In this document: positions 10,224-20,823 of the stretch, piece by piece
Layout: each line of letters opens with the position of its first letter
Position numbering within the stretch: position 1 is the stretch's first letter
Assembly: GCA_965153355.1 (NCBI GenBank)
Contig: OZ231127.1
Span: forward strand, 97,464,001 to 97,528,000
Direction of reading: 5' to 3'
Length of the DNA: 64,000 nt
Source: Flaccisagitta enflata
Taxonomy: Eukaryota > Chaetognatha > Sagittoidea > Aphragmophora
Notes under the pieces: generated by a model
The model's database searches: none
Seen by the model: the letters and a program-made list of their open reading frames with translations, nothing else
What the model was told of the DNA's origin: nothing
Made by a program: the position numbers and the translations under genes

Positions 10224-12313
10224 CTAGTCTCCATTGGGGGGTAGCATGAACACTAACCTAGGTTCTTCTCCATGGTTTTTGTCAGGCTTCTGGGCACTCA
10301 CAGCTTCAAACATTTCAGGATATTTCGCCATCCACTCATTCTCCCGGTTTAGACTTGATGAATTTGTTGATCTGCCAGGATCCTCGGCCTCCATTTCCTC
10401 CCTGTAAGGCGTTAATGCTCACCATCTCCATACCGACCATTGAGGCTCACCTCCTCCTCCTCCTCCTCCTCTTCACTTTCATTGGATGCGGTTTCGTCTT
10501 CTGACAATTCTATACCATGTTCATCATGTAAAACGGTTTGGTCCAACCTCTTGAACGTGAACGGGTTGAAAAAAGCAATTGAGCCATCTTCATCCAACTT
10601 TTTGAGAGTATCCAAAAAGTTAACAATCTAGTTAGATTGAAAAACAATCTGGTGGGAAAAGAAATACCCAACACAATGGTAGCTATTGGCGTGGCCCTCC
10701 ATTGGGTTGGCATATCTCAATAGACCTAAAATTCTTGATAGGGGTCACTTTGTGAAAATGATGTCAGTTTCTTTGACATTTTCAAGCATAATGCAATGAT
10801 GTTTGTCTAAAACAATCGTTCTACAGATAGATCCATTTCTACAAAAACAAAATGAAAAAAAAAACACACAAAAAAAAAACAAAAAAACAGGAAATTGGGC
10901 ATAATCAATAAAAAATTTACATTTGCCAATTAGTCACTGTTTATTTTTTTGCAACATTCCATTGTCCTCTATTATGGCTAAAAGCGATTAAACCGTGATA
11001 GGAGCCTCACCAAAGGTTCTTGTAAACTTGTAGAATGCTTTCACCATGAGTTTGGCTTCATCCAACCATTTATCAACCATTGACCTATCTTTTCTGGATT
11101 TTGGGCTCAGGTTTTTTGGCTCATCTAGATTTTGAATTCTTTTGTTGGAATATTTGTCCTTACGCCAAACCAGGGTCTGATTGAAGATTTTCTTATTCTT
11201 ATCTTTTATCAACATGACGTGAATACGATTTTGAGCAGCCATTTTCAGTCCCCATTTATGGAAAGATTGCTCATCTTGTTATCCTATGACTAAAGCTTGA
11301 AAGCATTTGGCGTCATAATCCAGATATGCTTGTAATTTCAATTGGTCATCGGTATCCTTCAAGTTGGTCTCATTTCCACTAGCATCCATGGCATCACAAA
11401 CATTGCCATTTCCCGCGTTCCCATATTGCCGCATACCATTTCCATATCCCTGGTCATTGGGGCCTTTTGCATAATCGTTGAAAAAACGCCCCCTTCTTTG
11501 TGTAAATCCAGCTCCTGAGTTGCCACTGCCACTGCCATCTGTTGGATCATCGTCATCTCTTCTTTTCTTCTCACTCCAATTTCCATCCGTCACCAATTTT
11601 TCATCTTTCCTATCTGCTTCCTCCTCTGCCTCCTTTTTTTCCTTTTCTTCCATCTCTCTGTACATTTGCAACCTTTTTTCTTTGATTATCTCATCAGTGG
11701 GGCCATCTTTGGAGTAATGCTTATCTTCATCAAAACTATCATACCAATGTTGGGTTTTCTCTTGCCCCTTTGTTGATATCAGCTGAGACCAAAACTTGTT
11801 GTTTTCTTCCCTTCTCATCGACTCGGTTTGTCTCATGTTCCCTATTTCCTCAGTTGAGCTAATTTTCTTATTTTGGATTCTTAAGGAGTCCTCAAAACTT
11901 TTTCTCTTTTCTCCTCGGTTTTTGCCCCAAATAAGAAGAGCTCCTTCATTTTTGCACCATTCGGGAATAGGCCTGATCCATTTGGGGGACCTTTCATGAA
12001 TGGGAATATACCCATTGTCACCTTTGGTACCATCCATGGGGTAAGTATCTGCTTGGGTACCATCTGTATTACTTGGAGACCTTGGATCGTGAATGACAGA
12101 CACTTCCTGCTCCTCCTCCTCAACTCCCTCCTCCTCTTCCTCCTCCTGTTTTTCTTCGCCCCTCTCAATCTTTATTTTAATATCTCGGAATGGACAATCT
12201 GAGGGAGAGTGGGGGTTATCTCCCGACTGATTTGATGCATTGTCGCGATGTTGATCAACTTCATCCACGGGAATGTTGGGCATTGAAGATGATTGTCCCG
12301 ATTCAAAGTACAC
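10224..12313 (-). CDS. hypothetical charged, low-complexity protein, multi-block
   Basis: I do not recognise this protein. The first block (11279-12313, 344 residues) is rich in Glu, Lys, Asp, Ser and Gly, with an acidic run (EEKQEEEEEEGVEEEEQE), a coiled-coil-like Lys/Glu segment around residues 215-245 and a Gly/Asn-rich tail. It could be a nuclear RNA- or chromatin-associated protein, but composition alone cannot show that. A single TAA (11279-11281) separates it, in frame, from the next block (10988-11242, MAAQNRIHVMLIKDKNKK...), and the linker QDEQSFHKWGLK looks coding. A further block starts after the acceptor TTTTTCAATCTAACTAG near 10625 and ends in an acidic run. It then needs one extra base near 10409 to join ALTPYREEMEAEDPG... 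in the last block. That block ends in TAG at 10224-10226, 13 bases before a strong donor (GGTAAGTT). Confidence 0.45.
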
Positions 12314-12389
12314 TGCGACTAAGTTTGAGAGAGACTTTTTTGACGCGTCTGCAACAATGTTGACATTACATATGTGAGCCTAGGTCAAC

Positions 12390-12890
12390 GGGGCACTTCA
12401 TGCAGATTTGCTTGAAATTGCTTCAATTAAATTGATGAAAGATCTGGAAGCCGTCACTATGGCCTCCTCTACGCAAGACAAGGGGTCTGAAGTAGAATTG
12501 GCGAAGGCGTTTGGGTCTGCTTTCGACGCCACCTCCACAATACAGTTGGCACCAGGAGCATCCGGAAACAAAGGGACGGAGCCTTCAAAGACCTTTTCCG
12601 ACGCCGCCTCCATCAGAGAGTTGGCACGAGGAGCATCCGACTCCAAAGGGATGGGGACTTCCAGGACAGCTTAAGACTCCACCTCCACCGCCTCCGCTGG
12701 ACAGTTAGCACGAGGATCGTTTGACTCCAAAGGGTAGAACTAAAAGCCTCTTCAGCCTTGCCTCCATCAGAGAGTTGTGCAAATGCATTCAACTCCCGAG
12801 GATGGAGCCTTCAACGTCCGCTTTCAGTTCCGCTTCCACCGCATCCACTGGACATTTGGCAGGAGGAGCATCCGACTGAAGTTGGTTTAA
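12390..12890 (+). repeat. degenerate coding-like tandem repeat
   Basis: About five degenerate units of roughly 85-90 bases repeat the theme GAGTTGGCACGAGGAGCATC plus GACTCCAAAGGGA. The first three units keep an open frame on the plus strand (12408-12674, Ala/Ser/Thr-rich). Later units contain stops. This may be a decayed exon of a repetitive protein or a satellite. Nothing else supports a gene. Confidence 0.5.
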
Positions 12891-13146
12891 ATTCTTCTTT
12901 ATGGCCTTTTAGATGATAATCTTTTGCTTTTGACCCTCGCTTGGGATAAAACCAAAACAAGTGTGTCTAGGCAAGTTTTGATTTCATATCTTCATAACAG
13001 TGTTTATCAACCTAATTCCAGCATTTAATCACATAATTGAAGTCTTAAAACATCACATTTCATACCTTAAAAATATACAATAGATTCAATCAAAGCTTAA
13101 TTAAAACTTGTAGGATTATAGCATTATAATTGCTGCATCAAATTTG
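12885..13146. repeat. 260-bp direct repeat, copy 2
   Basis: Second copy of the stretch at 9583-9847, same orientation. The two copies flank the gene at 10224-12313. Confidence 0.8.
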
Positions 13147-13433
13147 GATTCTTACTTATTCTAAGTCATCATGTAACTCTCACACACTACTTATAGGTGT
13201 TGTCCTTGTTGCTCCTTGATCTATCTTCTTCCAAGCCGAACTGCCTATCTATTTATGAAGGCCATCTGCCTTGTTACCCTAAATGTAACCCTTATACAAC
13301 CCTAAGGCTTAAACATAGGTTATAACTGTATCTGTGGCTAAATACTTTTCCTCCTTGTGTACATCAATAATGCTGCTTGCAGGAGTCCTATATCCATTAA
13401 CTCACACCCACAAATCTTACAAGTAGTAGGTCT

Positions 13434-14035
13434 ATCCACTAGTTTTGGGAAACTTTGAAGCAACTTTAAAGCAACTTTAAAAATCGTAAAAGTAGATGGT
13501 CCAGCAGCTGGGTTTGGGAAGCTTTAAAGCAACTTTTAAGCAACTTTAAATTAACTTTAAAAATCGTAAAAGTAGAGGGTCCAGCAGCTGGGTTTGGAAA
13601 ACTTTAAAGCAATTTTTTAAGCAACTTAAAGCAACTTTAAAAATTGTAAAAGTAGAGGGTCCATCAGCTGGGTTTGGGAAACTTTAAAGCAACTTTTAAG
13701 CAACTTTAAAACAACTTTAAAAATTGTAAAAGTAGAGGGTCCAGCAGCTGGGTTTGGGAAACTTTAAAGCAAATTTTTAAGCAACTTTAAAGCAACTTTA
13801 AAAATCGTAAAAGTAGAAGGTCCTTAGCCTGGTTTTAAGAAACCTTCATAATAAAAACTTCATTTTAAAATTTCAGTAAAAGTAGAGGGTCCTTAGCCAG
13901 GTTTTAGGAAACCTTCATAATAAAAACTTCATTTTAAAATTTTGGTAAAAGTAGAGGGTCCTAGGCCTGAATATAGAAAACTTCAAATCAATTTTCAAAA
14001 AAATCCAAAAAAAAGTAGGAAATCCTAAGGCTGGG
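13434..14035. repeat. about 80-bp satellite, 7-8 copies
   Basis: Tandem units contain GTAAAAGTAGAGGGTCC followed by AGCAGCTGGGTTTGGGAAAC and runs of AAGCAACTTTAAA. The first five units are similar. The last three have diverged (CCTTAGCCAGGTTTTAGG). No gene is seen from 13150 to 14170 apart from this array. Confidence 0.85.
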
Positions 14036-14174
14036 TTTAAAATTCTAAGAAAAATTATTATTTCGAGTATTTATCTATTGCTGACCACAAGCCGAGGCTA
14101 CCATACAAATCAGGAGGCTACCAGGTGGATATTTATGGCATTTACTCGAATAAAATTGCTTTTCACTTTCATCC

Positions 14175-15700
14175 ATGATTCTAATAAAAATTTCTAAAAG
14201 TTTCCTATTATATATTTCAATTGTTTTATCTTCCTCTTCCACCTCCATATCTTTCCTTTATTTTGCTTCTCTTCCTCCTTTATCCTCCTCATTTCTCTTC
14301 CTCTTTTTCTCTTCCTTTTCCCCTTTCCTCAATTATGACGCGATTTTTTTTCTTTCTTTCCTCCTTTCCTCCATTTCTTTCTTCTCTTCCTTTTCCTATT
14401 TCTTTCTATTATGGGTTTTTCTTCTTCCTCTTCCGCATTCACGCGTCACTTCTCTTCCTCCTTTTCACGCGCCCAATATTCATCCTTAACTCCTCCTCCT
14501 CATTTGTCATCTGTCATCTGTCATCTGTCATCTGTCACTGCCTACCATCTGTCATCAGTCATCTGTCATGTGTCATCTGTCACCAGCTCCTAGACCTTTC
14601 ATCACAACCTCTACAACTATACAGTCTCTTCTACCTTTTCTCATAGTCATTATCAAACCTCAAAACCCTACCACCTTTTTTTTTCAAATTGCTATCTCAT
14701 ACCTTTGTCTCAAATCCTTACCTCTCTTATTTTTATTTCAACCATTTCAAAATCTTCTTCTTTCATTTCCTATTCTTTATTCTTATTTTTCATTAAAAAA
14801 ATTTTCTCTTTTTTCTTCTCAGGTACTACACAAAACCTAATTTCTACCATAAAAACCAATTTTCCACCAATTAAAACCAAATTTCCACCATCTAAAACCA
14901 AGTTTCCACCATCTAAAACAATATTTTCTACCATATAAAACCTTATATCTACCATGTAAAAGCCTTATTTCTACCATGCAAAGCCTAATTTCCAACATGC
15001 AAAGCCTAATTTCTACCAATCCAAAACCTTTCTTGTCACATATAAAAACCTCATTTTGCCTATAGAAAACCTCAAAAGTACCCACTTAACTCTTGTATTC
15101 CTCCATTGGTTTTTTATCGATTCCCATTTTGACATCTATAAAAGCCTCATTTCTACCCAAGAAAACCATTTTTTGAACATATAAAGGCCTCATTTCTACC
15201 ATCATTTTCTTTCCTGCTTCTTCCTTTTTCTTCATACTTCCCTCAAAGGTTTTTCTATATTCCCTTCTTGGGTTCTTTACTTTGCTTTTAGGTTTCATAT
15301 CTTTCTTTACTTTCATGACCTCCTTCCAACTTCAACTCAAATGGTAGAAAATTGCCTTGCTTCTTCCTTCTCTCACAAAATCGTATTTGTAGCTAGTCCA
15401 TCAGCAGAAATCCTTTCATTCATTCTCTTCTCTCCTCCTCTCTTCTCTACTCTTCTTCTTCTCCTTCGCTCCTCCTCGCCGAAAACGTAGGATTCCCTCT
15501 CTGCTGAAACTCTCTGCCTTTCTTTTTTCTTTCAAATTTGCTCTCTCTCTCTCGAGTTCAACTCGAGTAGAGATTTTGAGGCTTACAAATCCTACCATTC
15601 TGCAAATCCTCTGCAACTCGTTGCGCGTTTCCTACTTTTGCAAATTGGCCGGAGCTCCTCCTCCTCCTCCTTATTGGCCTTGCAAAAGGCTTGACCACTA
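14175..15700. repeat. pyrimidine-rich low complexity and short tandem repeats
   Basis: There is no gene I can support. The stretch is TTCC/TTTC-rich. It includes a CATCTGTCAT 10-11 bp array (about 14505-14582) and a decayed 20-22 bp array built on AATTTCCACCATCTAAAACC (14835-15080). Open frames here reflect composition only. Confidence 0.6.
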
Positions 15701-15864
15701 GATTATGGGCAGGAGACTTTGGGCAGGAACGGTCATCTTTAGCTAGCTCGTAGTTATTTCTTTGTTAGGAAATGGTAATAGTAGAGGGTATTTCTCCACG
15801 TTTTCACAGCCTCATGAGTTTGACCGCTATAGGATAACTGCCACTTATCACAATTTTCCTTACT

Positions 15865-16296
15865 ACTAACCCGAGCTCTATCAGACCTATCCCGAGCTAT
15901 ATCAGACCTATCACCCGCTCTATCAGAACTATCCTCACAATAATCCGACCTATCACCAGACCTATGCGACCTATCCCCAGCTCGATCAGACCTAACCGTA
16001 GCTAGCTGATTATTTTAGTGAATGAAATGACGAGTATCATCAATGATGAACGGAATGAGTTTTTTAATGGATTTCAAACATTTTCAGCGATTTTTCATTG
16101 GAGCGTGACCGACGGAAGGACGGACAGACAGAGCCTTTCATAGAGGTGCTATGGCGCATCTGGGGATCATCATATAGCATATTTCTGAATCATTTTGAGT
16201 GATTCTTGCTTCTCTCCGAGATTTTCAAATCGAGCATTACGTGACCGACCGACAGACAGAGCTAGTTATATAGAGGTGCTATGGCGCACCTAAAAA
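15865..16296. repeat. short tandem array and two GGTGC-hairpin repeat ends
   Basis: From 15865 to 16005 a 19-20 bp unit (CTATCAGACCTATCCCGAG) repeats. Two copies of a GACCGACAGACAGAGC core then follow (about 16105-16165 and 16235-16296). Each ends in a terminal hairpin: AGGTGC-TATGGC-GCACCT at 16274-16291, followed by AAAA, and a near-identical hairpin with one G-T pair at 16144-16161. This is a stem variant of the hairpin-end family. Confidence 0.65.
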
Positions 16297-16391
16297 GGAG
16301 GAACCTAACTCGTAATCCCGAAGGCCATAAACGCTCACTCCACCACAGAGCTAATCAAAAGGAAAAGTTACATGGATCAATTTACCTTTTT

Positions 16392-16979
16392 GGGCAGCGG
16401 CCGAGGGCGAGTCTGTAGAACACAGGGACTTTCGTTGCGTCCCGTTCGTTCGTTCGTTCGTTCGTGCGTCCCCCCCCACGCCTCAAGGCTCCTCAGGCCT
16501 CAAATTCTGGCCTCTGAGACATCAAATCTGGCTTCTCAGACCCCCAATCTGGCCTCTCAGGCCTCAAATCCGGCATCTCAGGCTTCAAATCCAGCCTCTC
16601 AAGCCTCAAATCCAACCTCTCAGGCCTCAAACCTGGCCTCTCAGGCCTAAAATTAAGCTTCTTAGGCCTCAAATCCAAATCCTCAGGCGTCAAGCCTGGC
16701 CTCTTAGGCCTCAAGCTAAGCCTCTCAGGCCTCAAACCAGCTATCTAAGCCTCAATTTACCTTTAATCCAGCTCTCTTAAGCCTCAAGTCAGCCCTCCCA
16801 AGCTTCTGATGGGCATTCTAAGGCCTTACATCAGCCTTCTTAGACCTCAGTTTAGGCTCTTGTTGGCCTTCAGTCAGCCCTCTATTGCATCTCATCCACT
16901 TCTTCAGGCAGGACGAACGAAAGTCCCCCTGTGTTCTACAGGACTTCGTCCCCTTCGGGGCCGCTGCCCTGCTTCCCCT
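16392..16979. mobile_element. foldback element with minisatellite arms
   Basis: The left end (GGGCAGCGGCC, GTAGAACACAGGGACTTTCG) and the right end (CGAAAGTCCCCCTGTGTTC, CGGGGCCGCTGCCC) are inverted copies. Between them lies a 20-21 bp minisatellite (TGGCCTCTCAGGCCTCAAA). It is followed by the module GGGCAACGGGTATCGCTGACC (17007 on). There is no coding capacity. Confidence 0.75.
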
Positions 16980-17150
16980 CACTCAAATTCACAATCACTC
17001 AAAGCAGGGCAACGGGTATCGCTGACCACATATTGCCCTTGGGCGACCTGTTTAGAAATAGTTACAAAACATTACAAATAGTCGCAAAAGCGTTAGATGG
17101 TCAGCGGTACCCGTTGCCCCTTTATGCGTGTATGTGGGTGTGAGGTGGTT

Positions 17151-17587
17151 AGAAGGGCAGTGGCCCCGAAGGGGCCGATGACCTATGCTGTCTTTATTTG
17201 AGCTTCAAGGCTTGACTTGGGGCCTTGAAGCTGGGATTTGGGCCTTGAAGCTGGGATTTGAGCCTTGAGGCTGGGATTTGAGCCTCAAGGCTGAGATTTG
17301 AGCCTTGAGGCTGGGATTTGAGCTTCGAGGCTGGGATTTGAGCCTCGAGGCTGGGTTTTGAGCCTGGAGGCTGGGATTTGAGGCTCAAGGCTGGGAGTCG
17401 AGCTTTCACTTTTAGGCTGGATTTTGAGCTTTGAGGGCTGGAAAATGAGCCTTCAGGCTGGAAAATGAGCCTTGCAACTAAAATTTGAGCTTCGGAGCTG
17501 GGGGGACGGAGAAGGAGAAGAAGAAGAAGAAGAAGGAGAAGGAGAAGGAGGAGGAGGAGAAAATCTCCCATATGTGTGAGAGCATAC
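17151..17587. mobile_element. foldback-family element, second subtype
   Basis: It begins GGGCAGTGGCCCCGAAGGGGCC then GATGACCTATGC. It continues as a 20-21 bp minisatellite (GCCTTGAGGCTGGGATTTGA) and ends in a GGAGAAGAAG-rich stretch with GAAAATCTCCCATATGTGTG, matching the right end of the element at 51762. The right terminal GGCCGC block is missing. The TAGTCGCAAAAGCGTTAGA head module lies just upstream at about 17078. Confidence 0.6.
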
Positions 17588-17790
17588 AGTATGTTTTTTC
17601 TGAACTGACACGAAAGAAAATCTCATTACTTTGCAATGGAGCAAAATATTCCAAATCCGAAAACAACGCTAAATAGATTTCTAGAGTTTAACCAGCCTTT
17701 TTCTGACTGGTCATCAAATCTATACTCAAACTTAAAGACCGGCGAACATATTCAACCATCTGCAAAAGCAACGAGTCGTTCTTAACAATG

Positions 17791-19465
17791 TCACAATTCA
17801 TCTTTGGGCTGAGACTCGATTCTCTCCCACATTCTTACATTTCTGAGACTGATCCATCCATCTTTCCTGTGATTCTTCAAAGCTTTGATACCCAAACATC
17901 TGAATTTTTCCAGGATTTCGGGTTTGACTCGGCAATAACGGACTTCCCAGTGGTTACGCCACGGCCGGTCGGAAAGGTCTTCGCACAAAACTAACCACGT
18001 GGCGTCGTCGTCACACGGTTCGTCGTTCGAACCTACAAATTGATATAATATAATAATATAATATAAAGTATAGCAACCAAAGCAGACCCATGAAGAGTCC
18101 TTGATTACTATCTTGTTTTTAGCAAGATAGTAATGGTTGCTACCAGTACAAAAACTTTGATCGAAATTAATATGAACTTGGCACTCCTGGCATCCACGCA
18201 GCTGAGGACTGAGCCGGCTGGAAGGATACCTAGGATGGTAGAAAGATGAATTACTTTAGGATGGGACCATAAGTCCAGGACAGAGTGGCCTAACCATTTC
18301 CATGGCTGCGTTGTGTGTGTTGCATTGTGGATTTGGAAGATTATGGGGAAAAAGTTGTCTTTAACTTTTTGGGTTCCCTTACATATCTGAAAAATTTCTA
18401 CGGCCGTTATCAACTCACTTTCTTCAAAGTTTCTACTCATGTTAGCCAGAACCATGGAGGTTTTTTCTTTTATATTCATATTCAAACGCTTCAATCCCAT
18501 GGCATATAAACGGTCTTGATCTTTGTTGGTCTCTTTCCTGCCCTTTATTTTGATTTTACTTTATATTCATTTGTTTTACTTTTCTTCCCCCATTTGACCA
18601 ATCTAAGCCAGTTGAGCACTTTACAAATCAACATGATTACTGATTGACTTCGCGCATCGGTAGTTTTTCCAGTCTCACCTCTGCGGCTCTGACACTCCGT
18701 GATTTGAAGTCGTACCAGACGGTGAGCGGGAGACTGTGGGAAACTGATTGCCCACCTCCGTGCCATCCGTTGTCTACTTCTGTTTGACGTTTGAACGCAT
18801 TTTCTGGTCGCCAATGTTCACCCCAATGAGATGGATGGTGATAGCTGCTGGCACTTGCCACCCCTCCAGAAAATTTCACCTCCTTAACGCGAAAAACTGG
18901 TTCAGTAAGACAAAGACGGAGAAAAAGACATATTTTTTTTTCATTGTGTGTACAAATTTCGTAGCCTTAAATATTGACTTAAAAAGGTCCAAAGACGCGG
19001 TGAAGAATTTACCACATTTTTAGTCGCTGGCTAAGCCACTCTATAAGAGACTATGTCCTTGGGTATGTGGGTATGTAGGCTGCTTATTGTATGAAACGTG
19101 GACAACATTACAACTCAACCCTACTTTAAAAAAGGATGAGAGCCTTTGGAGCTCTCACTGGTGTTTAATCCGGACCTATCACAACTGTCCTCAGTAGTAA
19201 AAAAAACCAAGTCTATCTTAACATTATCATGAAATAATTCAAGACAACAATCCCACCAGAAAGAAAAAATCCATAATTTTAACCTGTTTATGTAAGCCGA
19301 TTTCTGGCCTTGTTCACATATGATATTCGTTTGCGGTATTTCACAGCAGATGAAAAAAGACAGTTCACCTGGAAAAGGGGTGTCATTCTGGTCCTGAGCC
19401 GTGCTAGTGTGCAACATCGCAACCAAGGTGATCACGAAGATAATTGTTAAGTTCTTTGAATTCAT
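17791..19465 (-). CDS. putative ER-lumen protein: signal peptide, discoidin-like exons, C-terminal KDEL
   Basis: Exon 1 (19369-19465) starts MNSKNLTIIFVITLVAM and has a classic signal peptide (hydrophobic residues about 6-18, cleavage likely after STAQ). It ends at a good donor (CAG/GTGAAC). A block at about 18679-18884 encodes ASASSYHHPSHWGEHWRPENAF, then PLTVWYDFKSRSVRAAE before the donor GTGAGA. The last block, after the acceptor CAATTTGTAG (from 18032), encodes GSNDEPCDDDATW, then FRCLGIKALKNHRKDGWISL and VRMWERIESQP, and stops after KDEL (TGA at 17791-17793). This pattern resembles the galactose-binding-like fold of F5/8 type C (discoidin) domains, but the match is weak. KDEL plus a signal peptide suggests an ER-retained protein. 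A middle exon around 18250-18350 is likely but not resolved. Confidence 0.5.
18106..18135. repeat. 11-bp-stem palindrome, possible MITE remnant
   Basis: TTACTATCTTG and CAAGATAGTAA flank a 7-8 base loop. The arm equals the terminus of the TA-flanked MITE at 36301-42576 (TATCTTGTT), so this could be two termini left after internal loss. Confidence 0.5.
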
Positions 19466-19715
19466 CTTGATTGATATTTCTTATTCAGACTTAATGCGTT
19501 TTCATCAGAAATTCGTTCGAAAACTTGTATTGGAATGGATGAAAAAATAAGAAAATTTCTTTCAGGCCCAGCCTACACAGCCTACACAGCCTGTGAGTCA
19601 CAGATTAAAAGTCAGCCCACTCCTGAATCCTATGGATTTGCGTGACCGCGATTTTTTCCCTTAATTGACTTAATCGACTTAATCGACAGTCATGAATAAC
19701 TAGGCCTACACCTAT

Positions 19716-20498
19716 ACTATGATTGTTTTCGATTGTAACATTTCATGACGACATAACTTTTAAAGTTGTAGAGATAATTATATTCTGAAAAAAAGATAGT
19801 GAAAGATATTAAAAATACATTTAATGATATTAAAATCCCAAGACTTTTCAACAAAAATTTGATCCAGATTTCTTACTATTAGTTGTAAGGCATATTTGGC
19901 TAAAATGAACTGTTTTTCATGTTTTGAGATAAACTGTTTTTCTTTGGATTGCTCTTATTTCTAAATGATTTGACCTACAAATACCAGGTTGGTCTCAAAT
20001 GAAAGATAATTTGAAGTCGTTTTAGAAAATGAAAAGAAAGAAACCTATTTGTAAACATGTATCATAAAAAACATGAAAGAAATGAGATCATTTTTTAAAA
20101 TCTAACAAAAGTACCTGCCTATAGTTACTAAATTGTATTGAAAACATCAAATCAGTGCTTGTTTTTCGGAAAACTTTAAAACTAGATCAAATTATCTTTC
20201 ATTTGAGACCAATCTGGCATCTGTAAAGGCTCAAGCTACGTTTAAAAATGAGAAAAATTTTAAGGTAAACAGTCCATCTGTTAAATTGTCTCAAATTTTT
20301 CAATTTGACAACTTGTCAAGTTGGTCCTGTAGTTCATTTTTTCATGAGAGAATCAAGATTTTTAAAAGTAGATCCTTTGATTGATATGTTATAAAATGTA
20401 TTTTCCTAGTCTTTCAGAACTTTTTTCAGAATTCACTTATTTCAATTATTTCAAGAATTATGTCGTCATGAAATGTTACAAACAAAAACAATCATACT
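19716..20498. mobile_element. foldback MITE, about 780 bp
   Basis: The ends are inverted copies over about 40 bases (TATGATTGTTTT, then TTGTAACATTTCATGACGAC). Inner segments are also inverted, such as GGTCTCAAATGAAAGATAAT at about 19990 against its complement near 20200. There is no coding capacity. The left flank shows TATA; a clean target duplication could not be fixed. Confidence 0.65.
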
Positions 20499-20756
20499 GT
20501 ATTAGTCGCGTGCGGGACATAAATAACTAAAGATAGCTTAAATTGAATTTAGATGCATCAAGCTGACTTCAAATGCCTAAAATGACTTAAATAGGCATAA
20601 AATAATGTAAAATGACTTAAATGACTAAATCTACCTGATCGACTTTAGTGACTTAATATGACTTAAAATGACTTAGAATGACTTAGAATGACTAAAAATG
20701 ACTTAAATGACCTAAAATGACTAAAAACCACTTCAAAAATTAAAAAGAAATAATGT

Positions 20757-20823
20757 TTGATGGACCGACCGACAAATGGACGGACAAAGCAGGTTGTAGA
20801 GTCGCGTGCAAGCGACTAAAAAG
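20757..20823 (+). repeat. hairpin-end repeat, 3' fragment
   Basis: GGACCGACCGAC core and terminal hairpin AGTCGC-GTGCAA-GCGACT (20800-20817), followed by AAAA. ACTTAA/AATGACTTAA-rich sequence precedes it (20530-20750). Confidence 0.7.

Noticed and set aside
10388-10412. A possible 21-base intron (GTGAGCATTAACGCCTTACAG) in the 10224-12313 gene
   Set aside because: Splicing it out does not join the two open frames in phase. One missing base explains the join better, and such tiny introns are not known in animals.
10616-10640. TAG at about 10625 as another read-through codon
   Set aside because: It sits at the end of an excellent acceptor (TTTTTCAATCTAACTAG), so an intron boundary is the simpler reading.
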